A program made the position numbers and the translations under genes. A model generated the notes under the pieces. The model was given only the letters and a program-made list of their open reading frames with translations. It ran no database searches and was not told where the DNA came from. Shown here in pieces: positions 18,225 through 26,465 of a stretch of DNA of 64,000 bases. This DNA is from Anaerotignum propionicum (GTDB lineage Bacteria; Bacillota; Clostridia; Lachnospirales; Anaerotignaceae), in contig NZ_JANGAD010000009.1 of NCBI RefSeq assembly GCF_024461735.1, forward strand, positions 1 to 64,000, given 5' to 3'. Position 1 is the stretch's first letter. The number at the start of each line of letters is the position of its first letter.

Positions 18225-18258
18225 TAAAGCGCCCCTTTACAGTTTGTAAAGGGGCTTT
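18225..18258. terminator. Terminator between the chemoreceptor gene and unit 2
   Basis: AAAGCGCCCCTTTAC pairs with GTAAAGGGGCTTT around a short loop. It can end the chemoreceptor transcript and equally stop leftward transcription from the promoter inside unit 2, mirroring the terminator at 15482-15533. Confidence 0.85.
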
Positions 18259-18287
18259 CAGTTTAACATTGAAAAAAAGAATTAAAC

Positions 18288-18309
18288 CGCAGTATACTTG
18301 ATACTGTGC
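18288..18309 (+). repeat. Left inverted repeat of unit 2
   Basis: A 22-bp site, CGCAGTAT-ACTTG-ATACTGTGC, identical to the reverse complement of 19718-19739. Same arms as the unit 1 repeats but a different 5-bp centre. Confidence 0.92.
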
Positions 18310-18340
18310 AACTGCAATTAAGTATAATATAATACAATTT

Positions 18341-18370
18341 ATTATATAACAACTGCTTTCAGTTTGTCAA
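18341..18370 (-). promoter_or_regulatory. Outward promoter inside unit 2
   Basis: A perfect TTGACA (complement of 18365-18370) and a perfect TATAAT (complement of 18341-18346) with an 18-bp spacer, reading leftward out through the left repeat. Same design as the promoter of unit 1. Confidence 0.85.
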
Positions 18371-18464
18371 TTCGTGCGACATTTTTGTCGAAAAATCACG
18401 AAAACAAAAAAATAATTTGTATTTTGATTATTACAGAATGCTTTTTCAGCGTAATTACAAGTTT

Positions 18465-18486
18465 CGCCGTCAAGTGCGGCGTCATG
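18465..18486 (+). promoter_or_regulatory. Motif CGCCGTC-N8-CGTCATG shared with unit 1
   Basis: The same two half-motifs with an 8-base gap occur at 15737-15758 in unit 1, and in both units the first base lies 95 positions after the last base of the -35 box. In unit 2 it sits just upstream of the recombinase ribosome site. Candidate accessory or autoregulatory binding site. Confidence 0.5.
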
Positions 18487-18522
18487 GAAGCAATATTTTA
18501 ATCAAGGAAAAGGAGAATGTCA

Positions 18523-19665
18523 ATGGCTCGAAGAGGAGAAAACATTTATAAACGTAAGGATGGTCGTTGGGAGGCAAGGTTGCTTATTGAAAAAGGTAAA
18601 TACAGATATTTTTATGGAAAAACTTATAAGGATGCAAAGCTAAAAATGCGATTGTTTCAAGAGAATGCAAAACTTCATAAAGAGAAACAAGTTGAGCAGA
18701 AAACAAATGCATACTTGCTTTTAGAGGGGTGGCTTCAAAAACAGATTACCTTGAAAAATGTAAAACCACTAACCTATGAAAGTTATTATCATTGTATGAA
18801 TAAGCACATTCTGCCATTTTTTCAGAATGAGCAAACAAATAAAATTACATTGGAGACTGTTACTCAATTTACCAAGACCCTTGGAGAAAATGAATTACTT
18901 GCAGACACCTCAAAGAAAAAAATATTTACTATTTTTAAAATTGCTTTGAGAGAAATATTAAAAGATGAGTTAAACAGCGCCTCCATTTTGGCAACTGTAA
19001 AGCCACCGAAATTGGAGACACGAGAAGTTGAAATTTTCTCCATTAAAGAACAGCGAAGCTTAGAAGCTGCTGCATTACAGTCACAGGATCAACGTTCCTT
19101 AGGCATTATATTATGCCTATATACCGGTATCAGGCTGGGGGAGCTTTGTGCTCTAACGTGGGGGGATATTGATTGGGAAAGTGGGTTTATGTCGATTACA
19201 AAAACGGTATCGCGAGTGAAAACCTTTAAGCAGGATACTAAAAAAACTGAATTAATAGTTGGAACTCCCAAAAGTCGAAATTCTATGCGCAAGATTCCTG
19301 TACCTGAATTTCTGCTTAAATTGGTGCAACAGCGTAACCTCTGGGAAGGCAATGAAGATGCCTTTGTTCTATCGGGAAAAGAAACTCCCATTGATCCTAG
19401 AATATTTCAAAAACTATATAAAAAACTACTAGCGGATGCGCATTTAAGAGATCGTAAATTTCATGCAATACGGCACACCTTTGCTACACGAGGGCTAGAA
19501 TTAGGTGTAGATATTAAAACCATTAGTGAGATATTAGGACATTCTAATGTCTCTATAACTTTAAATATATATGCCCATTCTTTAATTGAACAGAAAAAGG
19601 CAGCAATGGAAAAGTATAATGCTATGCATATCGCCTCTGCTGAAATTTCTAAATACGCCGTCTAA
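18523..19665 (+). CDS. Tyrosine recombinase/integrase
   Basis: A 380-residue integrase of the phage-integrase family. An N-terminal arm-binding domain (GENIYKRKDGRWEARL) is followed by a SAM-like core-binding domain (about 60-160) and a catalytic domain. Numbering from the upstream ATG at 18517, the catalytic residues are Arg206 (TGIRLGEL), Lys252 (TPKSRNSMRKIPV), His316 and Arg319 (HAIRH), His342 (LGHSNV) and nucleophile Tyr352 (LNIYAH). All are present, so the enzyme should be active. AAGGAGA ends seven bases before ATG 18523; the ATG at 18517 is too close. No excisionase or phage genes accompany it, and it is enclosed by its own inverted repeats. Confidence 0.95.
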   Translation: MARRGENIYKRKDGRWEARLLIEKGKYRYFYGKTYKDAKLKMRLFQENAKLHKEKQVEQKTNAYLLLEGWLQKQITLKNVKPLTYESYYHCMNKHILPFFQNEQTNKITLETVTQFTKTLGENELLADTSKKKIFTIFKIALREILKDELNSASILATVKPPKLETREVEIFSIKEQRSLEAAALQSQDQRSLGIILCLYTGIRLGELCALTWGDIDWESGFMSITKTVSRVKTFKQDTKKTELIVGTPKSRNSMRKIPVPEFLLKLVQQRNLWEGNEDAFVLSGKETPIDPRIFQKLYKKLLADAHLRDRKFHAIRHTFATRGLELGVDIKTISEILGHSNVSITLNIYAHSLIEQKKAAMEKYNAMHIASAEISKYAV

Positions 19666-19717
19666 ATCATAGTAATCCGTTAAAAATATCTTGAAAATTG
19701 GGTATTTTATGCTTATG

Positions 19718-19739
19718 GCACAGTATCAAGTATACTGCG
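19718..19739 (-). repeat. Right inverted repeat of unit 2
   Basis: Exact reverse complement of 18288-18309, lying 53 nt after the recombinase stop codon. Confidence 0.92.
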
Positions 19740-20147
19740 TTCTTGAAGCTTAAATAATATCCCCCATACAAATTGATTTATGTGCTGTTTTGTGTTATTG
19801 CAAATTATAAGAATTGGATTAAATTACTTATGAAAGATTTATTTTACCTCAAATGAATATGTTTACGTAATATTTTTTTGCAAAAATAACCTTAAAATTC
19901 GAAACAGATCTTTTTATTTAATTTGGGTTTTCATATATTGCATAAGATGAAATACAGTGATACCCAAGATGTATTTTTTGATGATAATTATTTGAGAAAG
20001 TGGTTCATTCTTTTCTTCAGAAAATAAACATGGACAATCTATTTTAATGAAACGATAGATTTGGTCTAGCAAAGGCACTAAGGAAAAGATAAATCAAAAT
20101 TAAAAATATGCAGCCTAAAGAGAAAAAGCGTAAAGGGGGACGTAATT
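19740..20147 (+). other. Leader between unit 2 and the HD-GYP gene
   Basis: About 400 AT-rich bases with no ORF and no clear terminator, so a rightward transcript from an inverted unit 2 could reach the HD-GYP gene. It ends with the ribosome site AAAGGGGG (about 20132-20139). Confidence 0.4.
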
Positions 20148-20825
20148 TTGTTTGAATTTTTTCAAGGTTTAACAGCAGATGAATTGATTCATATGTTGCC
20201 TGAAGATCAAATTAGGCACAGTTTAAATGTAGAGATACTTGTTGGGAAGCTAGTAGAGTGGTTGCCAAAGCCTGAGGAAGCGCAATTGTTTGATTATTAT
20301 AGCAAAGCTGCTTATTTCCATGACATTGGAAAGGTTTGTGTCCCTCCCTATATACTGAGTAAAACAGGGGCACTCACGGTGGAAGAACGCTATATTATAC
20401 GTTGCCACACAATTTATGCTCAAGACTTGCTTGCTTTTTATAGGGAAAGTGGTTCAGGAGAAATTCCTATATTTCTTTTACCACTTACTGTACAGGCGGC
20501 GGTTTATCATCATGAATGGTGGAATGGTAAGGGTTACCCCTATGGTTTAAGTGGAGCTGATATACCATATGTGGCACGGGTAACTTCCATATGTGATGCA
20601 TATGACGCAATGGTAAGCAACCGCCCCTATCATCAGGCATTTACCCATGAATATGCCTGTGAGGAGATTAGAAGAGGGGCTGGTACTCAATTTGACCCAT
20701 TGCTCGCTAAATTGTTTTTAAAGCATGAAAATGAAATAGAATGCATGTTTCAGGAGATTTGCGCATATCCCACGGACAAGCTTGAAATTGAAAAGAAACG
20801 GCTTCTAATTAGCAAGCAGATTTGA
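20148..20825 (+). CDS. HD-GYP domain protein, probable c-di-GMP phosphodiesterase
   Basis: A 225-residue protein made almost only of an HD-GYP domain. It shows the HD pair at His58-Asp59 (HDIGKV), HHEWWNGKGYP at 121-131 including the GYP triplet (129-131), and DAYDAM. This family hydrolyses c-di-GMP using a di- or tri-iron/metal centre. No REC or sensor domain is present, so control is probably at expression level, which fits the invertible unit upstream. The start is TTG 20148, with AAAGGGGG eight bases before it. Confidence 0.88.
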   Translation: MFEFFQGLTADELIHMLPEDQIRHSLNVEILVGKLVEWLPKPEEAQLFDYYSKAAYFHDIGKVCVPPYILSKTGALTVEERYIIRCHTIYAQDLLAFYRESGSGEIPIFLLPLTVQAAVYHHEWWNGKGYPYGLSGADIPYVARVTSICDAYDAMVSNRPYHQAFTHEYACEEIRRGAGTQFDPLLAKLFLKHENEIECMFQEICAYPTDKLEIEKKRLLISKQI

Positions 20826-21316
20826 ATTTTGGTATCTGCTCCTGGTTGATAAGGATTTCATTATATTTATAATATAATAAGGTTATTTTTTAATAGAAGA
20901 AGTGACCTTATTTATATGTCTCAGCAAATTAGTGGGAGAACCCATGATAAAAAGTAAGTAGAAAATTATATGGTTACAAGCAATTAAAAGAGTGGTGTTT
21001 CTCTATATAATCATAATATGAGCATGGGGTTTCGCAAATCAGCATAGGAATATATGAAGGGTGGATCCTTCCATGGTTTATAGTAAGTGTATGAAATCAA
21101 TTGAGTAGATAGCGTAATAAACGACAGTGGAAAATGATTATATGTGTTTAAATAAATTTGAAATTTGGAATGATTAATATATTAGTTAGAAGGGAAAGGC
21201 TTTTTAAAAGCAGTAAAAGACTAGTTAATTTCTCTATATATAGAACTGAAACATTTTAAATATAAAATTATCAAGAAAAGTAGGGCGCCAGTCATCTTGA
21301 CTGGCGCCCATTTAGT
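20826..21316. other. Intergenic region between convergent genes
   Basis: About 450 bases with no convincing ORF. No clear terminator was found for the HD-GYP gene; the right end holds the strong hairpin of the brnQ side. Confidence 0.45.
21283..21309 (-). terminator. Terminator of brnQ
   Basis: A perfect 12-bp GC-rich stem, GGGCGCCAGTCA with TGACTGGCGCCC, and a 3-nt loop, followed on the minus strand by TACTTTTC. Confidence 0.88.
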
Positions 21317-22633
21317 TTAAGCTAAATCTGCTTGATTTTTTGATTCCAAAATTGCTTTTTCGGACATAGGAATAAATTTACCCACAATGCCACCAATGAG
21401 AGCAGGAAGAACCCATCCACACTGGAATGTAGCCAGAGGAAGGCTTTTTGCAAATTCAAAAGGCAAACCATAGCCTAATAAAACATCAGCAGCACTTGCT
21501 AATAAAGCCATTAAAGCAGCACCAACAAAAATGTTATTATTTTTGATTTTCTTGCCAAAGAAACTTAAAATAATCATAACTAAAATTACGGGATACAGTA
21601 GAGTTAAAATGGGACCTGCAATGCTGATAATTGTTGAGATACCAAAGTTTGAAATAACGTAGCTAAAAATAACTTCAGCGACAACAACTTTTGTATAAGA
21701 AATTTTATTGTTTGTTATTGTAACAAAAACAGATGCGCAAGAAGATACTAAACCGATTGCGGTAGTAATACATGCAAAAAATACAATGATTCCTAAAATT
21801 AAAATGCCATAGTTACCAATCAATTCTTTCGTAATTGCAACAAGCAAAATAGCCTGATTGTAGCCTTCAAAACCACCAGCAGATGTTGTAGCACCTAAGT
21901 AACATAAACCGCCATAAATAACGAATAAAGCAACTGCAGCAAAAACACTAGATTGTGTGATAATCTTTATAGATGATTTTGTATCTTTGTAGCCTTTATC
22001 GTGTGCAGTAGTAACAATAGTGATAATGAATACGATAGAAACCAAAACATCCATTGTCTGGTATCCTGCAAGTACGCCTTCTTTTGCAGTTTCAAATCCG
22101 GTTGTAACTACAACTGGGCCAATTGGATGTAAAACACCAACTAGAATTATTCCTAAAAGGCAGGCAACCAAAAGTGGTGTAAAGAACTTGCCGATAACAT
22201 CAATTACGCTTGATGGACGGATGGTAAACAGAAGTACTAAACCAAAGAAGATACCGCCAAATATCCAAGAGTTAAAAGACGGGAAAAGTGGCAGAACGCC
22301 CATTTCAAAAGTGGTTGCAGCTGTACGGGGGATACATAAAAAAGGTCCGATGCAGCAAACAATCAACATGTTCACGATGAATGATGGAAACTTACCAATT
22401 CTACCAGTAAGACCATTTATAGAGATGTCACCAGTTTTAATCATAGCAAAAATAGCTGCCAATGCCACCCCAACATCAGCAACAAAGAAACATAAAAAGC
22501 CGATAAACCATTCAGTACCTGCATTAATCCCTAAGAACGGGGGGAAAATCAGGTTACCTGCACCAAAGAACGTCGCAAATAATGCCATACCAATTACTGC
22601 TACGTCACCCATGCCTTTTTTCTTTACATTCAT
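21317..22633 (-). CDS. brnQ: BrnQ branched-chain amino acid:cation symporter
   Basis: A 438-residue integral membrane protein with about 12 hydrophobic helices and the LIVCS family N-terminus (MALFATFFGAGNLIFPP). It imports leucine, isoleucine and valine with sodium or protons. ATG 22633 follows AAGGAGG with good spacing. Monocistronic: a strong terminator lies downstream and more than 800 non-coding bases upstream. I looked for a T-box leader (GGGTGGNACCGCG) and did not see one. Confidence 0.95.
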   Translation of the reverse strand: MNVKKKGMGDVAVIGMALFATFFGAGNLIFPPFLGINAGTEWFIGFLCFFVADVGVALAAIFAMIKTGDISINGLTGRIGKFPSFIVNMLIVCCIGPFLCIPRTAATTFEMGVLPLFPSFNSWIFGGIFFGLVLLFTIRPSSVIDVIGKFFTPLLVACLLGIILVGVLHPIGPVVVTTGFETAKEGVLAGYQTMDVLVSIVFIITIVTTAHDKGYKDTKSSIKIITQSSVFAAVALFVIYGGLCYLGATTSAGGFEGYNQAILLVAITKELIGNYGILILGIIVFFACITTAIGLVSSCASVFVTITNNKISYTKVVVAEVIFSYVISNFGISTIISIAGPILTLLYPVILVMIILSFFGKKIKNNNIFVGAALMALLASAADVLLGYGLPFEFAKSLPLATFQCGWVLPALIGGIVGKFIPMSEKAILESKNQADLA

Positions 22634-23470
22634 TACTTAATTCCTCCTTGTACTAAATGAACATTTACTTTACATTTCTTCCCACTTTGCCGCAATACAG
22701 TTTGTTAAAAAAATTACGGACGCTTAACATTATGTTACAAAATGGCGAAGATTTCAAGAGGGTAAAATAAATTTCAGTAAATAAGCCAATTGAAAAAGTA
22801 ATAAATACAAAAAAAATATAAAATTCACTAAAAAAAAATAAAAAAATGAAAAAAACTCGGAAGATAACTGCTTTATTAGCAAAATTGCTATGAATTTGGT
22901 GTTTTATATACAAAAAATATTAAAATTTTATACTGAATAGCTAAAAACATGTTGTTTTTTTGTCATTTATCCCGTTAAAAAAACGCTATTTTTGCTTAAA
23001 TTTAGCATAAAGGTATGTTAATCGAGAAAAAATGGTGTTTTTTGGTATATTAATTATTAGAGCTTATTTAGACATTGTGTATATACAAAAATACAAGACA
23101 ACAAATGATTTAATGGAAAAATTAGGGCGAAAATGAGAAATAAATGAAAGACTTAATATATAATACACTACAAAATTGATGAATCGTTTTATTAAACTAA
23201 AAGTGTTGAATTGCATGTCAAATTTTATGTTGATATTTTTTATCATTTCGTGTTGAAATTACTTGAATTTTGAAAAAATGAAAGTATTGTTACTTATTTT
23301 ACAAAAAAAATACACAAATTTTACATATATTTAACACAGTATAGAGAAATATAAGAGAGTATATAAAATTTTAACAGTATTCTAACAGCGTACACATAAA
23401 TCTAATTTTGAAATGCCTCTTGCCTTTTTTCTTAGAGCCTTGTATAATACCTATGTTAAGGTAATTTAAT
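22634..23470. other. Very AT-rich divergent intergenic region
   Basis: More than 800 bases between brnQ (minus) and queT (plus), with many A and T homopolymers. Open frames on the minus strand here are low-complexity and lack ribosome sites. It is unusually long for a promoter region and may contain regulatory sites for brnQ; no specific motif recognised. Confidence 0.45.
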
Positions 23471-23475
23471 ATTAT

Positions 23476-23537
23476 GAGATGTTCCTTGCGAAGGACAGAG
23501 AGTCTGTCCCACCATCTCGTGAATAAAAAACAGGGGG
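23476..23537 (+). promoter_or_regulatory. preQ1-I type riboswitch, translational
   Basis: Stem P1 is GAGATG (23476-23481) with CATCTC (23513-23518). The loop segment CCTTG (23484-23488) can form a pseudoknot with CAGGG (23531-23535) after the A-rich GAATAAAAAA, which is the preQ1-I fold. The pseudoknot buries the GGGGG ribosome site of queT, implying that ligand binding blocks translation. A 7-bp hairpin (GGACAGA/TCTGTCC, 23493-23509) is inserted in the loop, larger than in the minimal class. Context with a QueT transporter supports the call. Confidence 0.8.
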
Positions 23538-23545
23538 TTTTTTTT

Positions 23546-24031
23546 ATGGGAAGAAATAAGATATCTGTTAAGTTTTTAGTGTTTACTGCAATGATTGCAG
23601 CAGTCTATTTTGTAATGACTATGGCCATTGCACCACTGTCCTTTGGGTTTATCCAAATGCGTATTTCAGAGGTTCTGGTGCTTCTTGCATTTATTGACAA
23701 ACGGTATGTGCCGGGGTTAATATTGGGCTGTTTTATTGCAAATTTATTTAGTCCTTTTGGTATGATAGACGTATTTTTTGGAACAGCCTGCACGGCGGCT
23801 GCTCTTTGGGGGATTACCCACAGCAAAACATTATTTGGCGCCAGCCTATGGCCAGTATTCTGTAATGCTTTTATTGGCGTGGAACTCTATATTTTAGGAG
23901 AGTGCCCTTTATTTTTCGGAATGGCGACCGTTGCCATTGGTGAGTTTTTGGCTGTTTCCTGCGTGGGATATGTTTTGTTCCGCCAAATTATGAAAAATCC
24001 CGGGCTTATGGCGCGGTTAAGATTCGCGTAA
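23546..24031 (+). CDS. queT: QueT family queuosine precursor transporter
   Basis: A 161-residue protein with about five or six membrane helices, an S component of ECF transporters of the QueT family (importing preQ1/preQ0-type queuosine precursors). Characteristic segments are FIQMRISEVLVLLAFIDKRYVPGL and NLFSPFGMIDVFFGT. An earlier ATG at 23474 lies inside the riboswitch and is not the start; ATG 23546 follows the GGGGG site. The energising EcfA/T module is not in this window. Confidence 0.93.
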   Translation: MGRNKISVKFLVFTAMIAAVYFVMTMAIAPLSFGFIQMRISEVLVLLAFIDKRYVPGLILGCFIANLFSPFGMIDVFFGTACTAAALWGITHSKTLFGASLWPVFCNAFIGVELYILGECPLFFGMATVAIGEFLAVSCVGYVLFRQIMKNPGLMARLRFA

Positions 24032-24044
24032 ATATAGTAGTTTC

Positions 24045-24086
24045 AAGGAGTAATTTCGTATGAAAAACGAAGTTACTCCTTTTTTG
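24045..24086 (+). terminator. Terminator of queT
   Basis: AAGGAGTAATTTCGT pairs with ACGAAGTTACTCCTT with one mismatch, followed by TTTTT. Confidence 0.9.
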
Positions 24087-24412
24087 TTGGTTTTATCCCT
24101 AAGTCATTATTTCATCGGATGCGAAAGAATATTAAAGTGAGATAAACCATTGGAGTGATTACTTTCTTTATTTGGTTATTGAATTGGACGACATTGTTGA
24201 AAGTTCTTTATCTTTCATTTTTAAATTACAGTATTTATGGTATAATTTTTAAAACAAGCCTATTTGAAACGAAAAAATATAAGTATGAATTCAATGAGTT
24301 ATAGAAACCTCAGTCGCATTAGCATTTCCACAACTGCACCACTCTTGCAGCATTAGAACAACCTTACATTTGGAGACCGAGATTACATATTTGAGAATAA
24401 CGGAGGGATTTT
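24087..24412. other. Upstream region of the OYE-type oxidoreductase gene
   Basis: About 325 bases without a gene. A CGGAGG ribosome site lies just before ATG 24413. Nothing else recognised. Confidence 0.4.
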
Positions 24413-26326
24413 ATGTTATATTCTTCATTTAGAATAAGAGAGATGGAATTAAAAAATCGATGGATTATGTTGGCAATGCACACAGGCTTTGCAGATGGCA
24501 ATACTTTTAACGAAAGAGAATTTGCTTATTATGAAGCTAGAGCCAAAGGTGGCGCTTCTGCCATAACGGTGACTCTGGCCGTAAACGAGGCAGGAAGTTT
24601 AAAGGGAATGCATCAAATAGATAATTTATCTTTGCAAAGTCTGAATGAGTTGGCAGAACGCTTACATCAATATGATTGTAAGTTGATTGCACAGCTGTTT
24701 CACTGTGGACGAAATGAAAGCTTAGAGAACCATGGGAAAAAGCTCTTGCTTGCGCCTTCTTCAGTGCCTTCTGTAATTTTTAAAGCAGAACCGATGGAAA
24801 TGAACGAGCAGGAGTTGGCGGAAACAAAGGAAGCTTTTGCTTTTGCAGGGGAGTTTTGCAAAAGTGCAGGCGTTGACGCCATTGAGATCAGTGCTTCAGC
24901 GGGCTACTTACTATCTGAATTTTTATCACCAGTCACAAATTTACGAAAAGACATCTATGGCTACGAGACCAATCAGGGAATGAATTTTCCCTTGGAAGTG
25001 ATTCGTGCTGTCCGTGAGAAAGCTGAAGAGATGCCTGTTATTCTAAAGGTTTCAGGTGCTCAAATGATGGATGGTGGATACGGTATAGAGGAAACCATTT
25101 CTTTCTGTCGTTTGGTTTCAGAATATATTGACTGTGTTACGGTAACCGGAGGATGGCATGAATCTCCTGTTGACCAGATTTCTTATTATGTTTCTAAGGG
25201 TGCCTATGCCCCTTTTGCAGCAGCAATCAGGAAATACACAGGACTGCCTGTCATCGCATGTAACCGTATTCATGATGGGGAAACGGCAGAACGATTGCTG
25301 GGAGACGGTCTTTGTGACCTTGTTGGATCAGCAAGAGCCTTTCTGGCAGACCCTCAGTTTGCAAATCGGGTGGAACAGAAGGAACTGTTTTTACCATGCC
25401 AAGGTTGTAATCGTTGCATCGCAAGTGTTTTAAAGGGTCAGGAGATATGGTGTGGTTTTAATCCAGAGGTAGGACAGGAATATTTTGAAAGTCAACGTAG
25501 GAAAATAGCAACACGCAAAGAGGTAATTGTTGTGGGCGGCGGTCCTGCAGGTATGGAGGCTGCAAAAAAATCGGCTGAACGTGGCTTTATGACAACGTTG
25601 ATTACAGAGGAATCCTGTTTGGGCGGACAATTTATTTTAGCTGCAAAACCACCAAAAAAAGATGGCATTTCTGCGTATGTTACTTATATGGAAGAAACAC
25701 TAAAGAAATTAGGCGTACAGATTTTATTTGAGCAGAAGTGCGATGCAGAATTCTTGCTTTCAAAAAAACCTTATTTCACCGTAATTGCAACGGGGAGCCA
25801 CCCATGCGCTCCTGCCATTGAGGGTGTGGAAAAGGGGATTTTTGCAAACGACATTCTCTCGGGAAAGGTTTCACTGCCTCCACAGTCAGAAGAAGGACAG
25901 ATTGTCATCATCGGTGGTGGTGTCGTGGGGCTGGAAACAGCAGCTTTTATCAAGGAAATGGATCAGGAGCGTAGAATTAAAATAATTGAAGCCAAAGCCA
26001 TCTTTGGAAAAGAGTTTGGAGCATTATCCAGACCTTTGCTATCCCAATTGCGGGCTAATGGAGTTCAATTAATGGCAGATACCAAAGGGGATGCCTTAGA
26101 GAGTGGGAAAGTTTTTATTTCCATTGGAGACCAGAAGTTTTTCCTTCAAGCAGATGCTATTCTTTTAGCCACAGGAGCAAAGGCTCGAGAATATGCTGAT
26201 TTGACAATGCCGTTGATGGATGAAAGGCTTTCTTATGCCTTAGTTGGTGATGCAGAAACCCTTGGAGATGGGGCGGATGCAATCAAATCTGCATATGAAT
26301 TATTCACCAGACTTTATCTGGCTTAA
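24413..26326 (+). CDS. NADH:flavin oxidoreductase, 2,4-dienoyl-CoA reductase type
   Basis: A 637-residue three-part enzyme. Residues 1-330 form an old-yellow-enzyme TIM barrel. A Cys cluster near 328-346 (CQGCNRC ... WC) binds a 4Fe-4S centre. The C-terminal half has an FAD site (VVGGGPAGMEAA) and an NAD(P) site (VIIGGGVVGLETA). This is the architecture of FadH, BaiCD/BaiH and related ene-reductases, which reduce activated C=C bonds under anaerobic conditions. The substrate cannot be deduced: unsaturated acyl-CoA, bile-acid or cinnamate-type compounds are possible. Monocistronic; alr follows 139 nt downstream. Confidence 0.92.
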   Translation: MLYSSFRIREMELKNRWIMLAMHTGFADGNTFNEREFAYYEARAKGGASAITVTLAVNEAGSLKGMHQIDNLSLQSLNELAERLHQYDCKLIAQLFHCGRNESLENHGKKLLLAPSSVPSVIFKAEPMEMNEQELAETKEAFAFAGEFCKSAGVDAIEISASAGYLLSEFLSPVTNLRKDIYGYETNQGMNFPLEVIRAVREKAEEMPVILKVSGAQMMDGGYGIEETISFCRLVSEYIDCVTVTGGWHESPVDQISYYVSKGAYAPFAAAIRKYTGLPVIACNRIHDGETAERLLGDGLCDLVGSARAFLADPQFANRVEQKELFLPCQGCNRCIASVLKGQEIWCGFNPEVGQEYFESQRRKIATRKEVIVVGGGPAGMEAAKKSAERGFMTTLITEESCLGGQFILAAKPPKKDGISAYVTYMEETLKKLGVQILFEQKCDAEFLLSKKPYFTVIATGSHPCAPAIEGVEKGIFANDILSGKVSLPPQSEEGQIVIIGGGVVGLETAAFIKEMDQERRIKIIEAKAIFGKEFGALSRPLLSQLRANGVQLMADTKGDALESGKVFISIGDQKFFLQADAILLATGAKAREYADLTMPLMDERLSYALVGDAETLGDGADAIKSAYELFTRLYLA

Positions 26327-26465
26327 AGTATAGTAAAAGTGAACAAAAATCCCGAAGTTTATTGCTAATTCTCGGCAATTGTACTATAATGAATGAGGTT
26401 TTAATGGTAACAAATGTTATTCTAAAGTACTTTGATTCAATTGAGAAAGCAAAGGGGGAAATGAA

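Larger units (their letters stand above)
18288..19739. mobile_element. Candidate self-inverting recombinase unit (unit 2)
   Basis: A 1452-bp segment bounded by perfect 22-bp inverted repeats and holding one tyrosine recombinase gene, an outward leftward promoter (18341-18370) and the motif CGCCGTC-N8-CGTCATG (18465-18486). Inverted rather than direct repeats predict inversion, not excision. After inversion the promoter boxes would lie near 19657-19686 and read rightward toward the HD-GYP gene at 20148. An alternative is a simple insertion element with terminal inverted repeats, but tyrosine recombinases do not usually move DNA that way. Confidence 0.75.

Noticed and set aside
15558..19739. 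Units 1 and 2 as a classical insertion sequence and its MITE derivative
   Set aside because: No transposase of DDE or HUH type and no target duplications seen; the only enzyme is a tyrosine recombinase, for which inverted sites predict inversion. Kept as a weaker alternative.
22020..22640. 206-codon plus-strand frame opposite brnQ
   Set aside because: Antisense shadow of a clear membrane transporter; no ribosome site and no recognisable protein features.
22641..23300. T-box or leucine-responsive leader upstream of brnQ
   Set aside because: No T-box core sequence and no terminator/antiterminator pair recognised.
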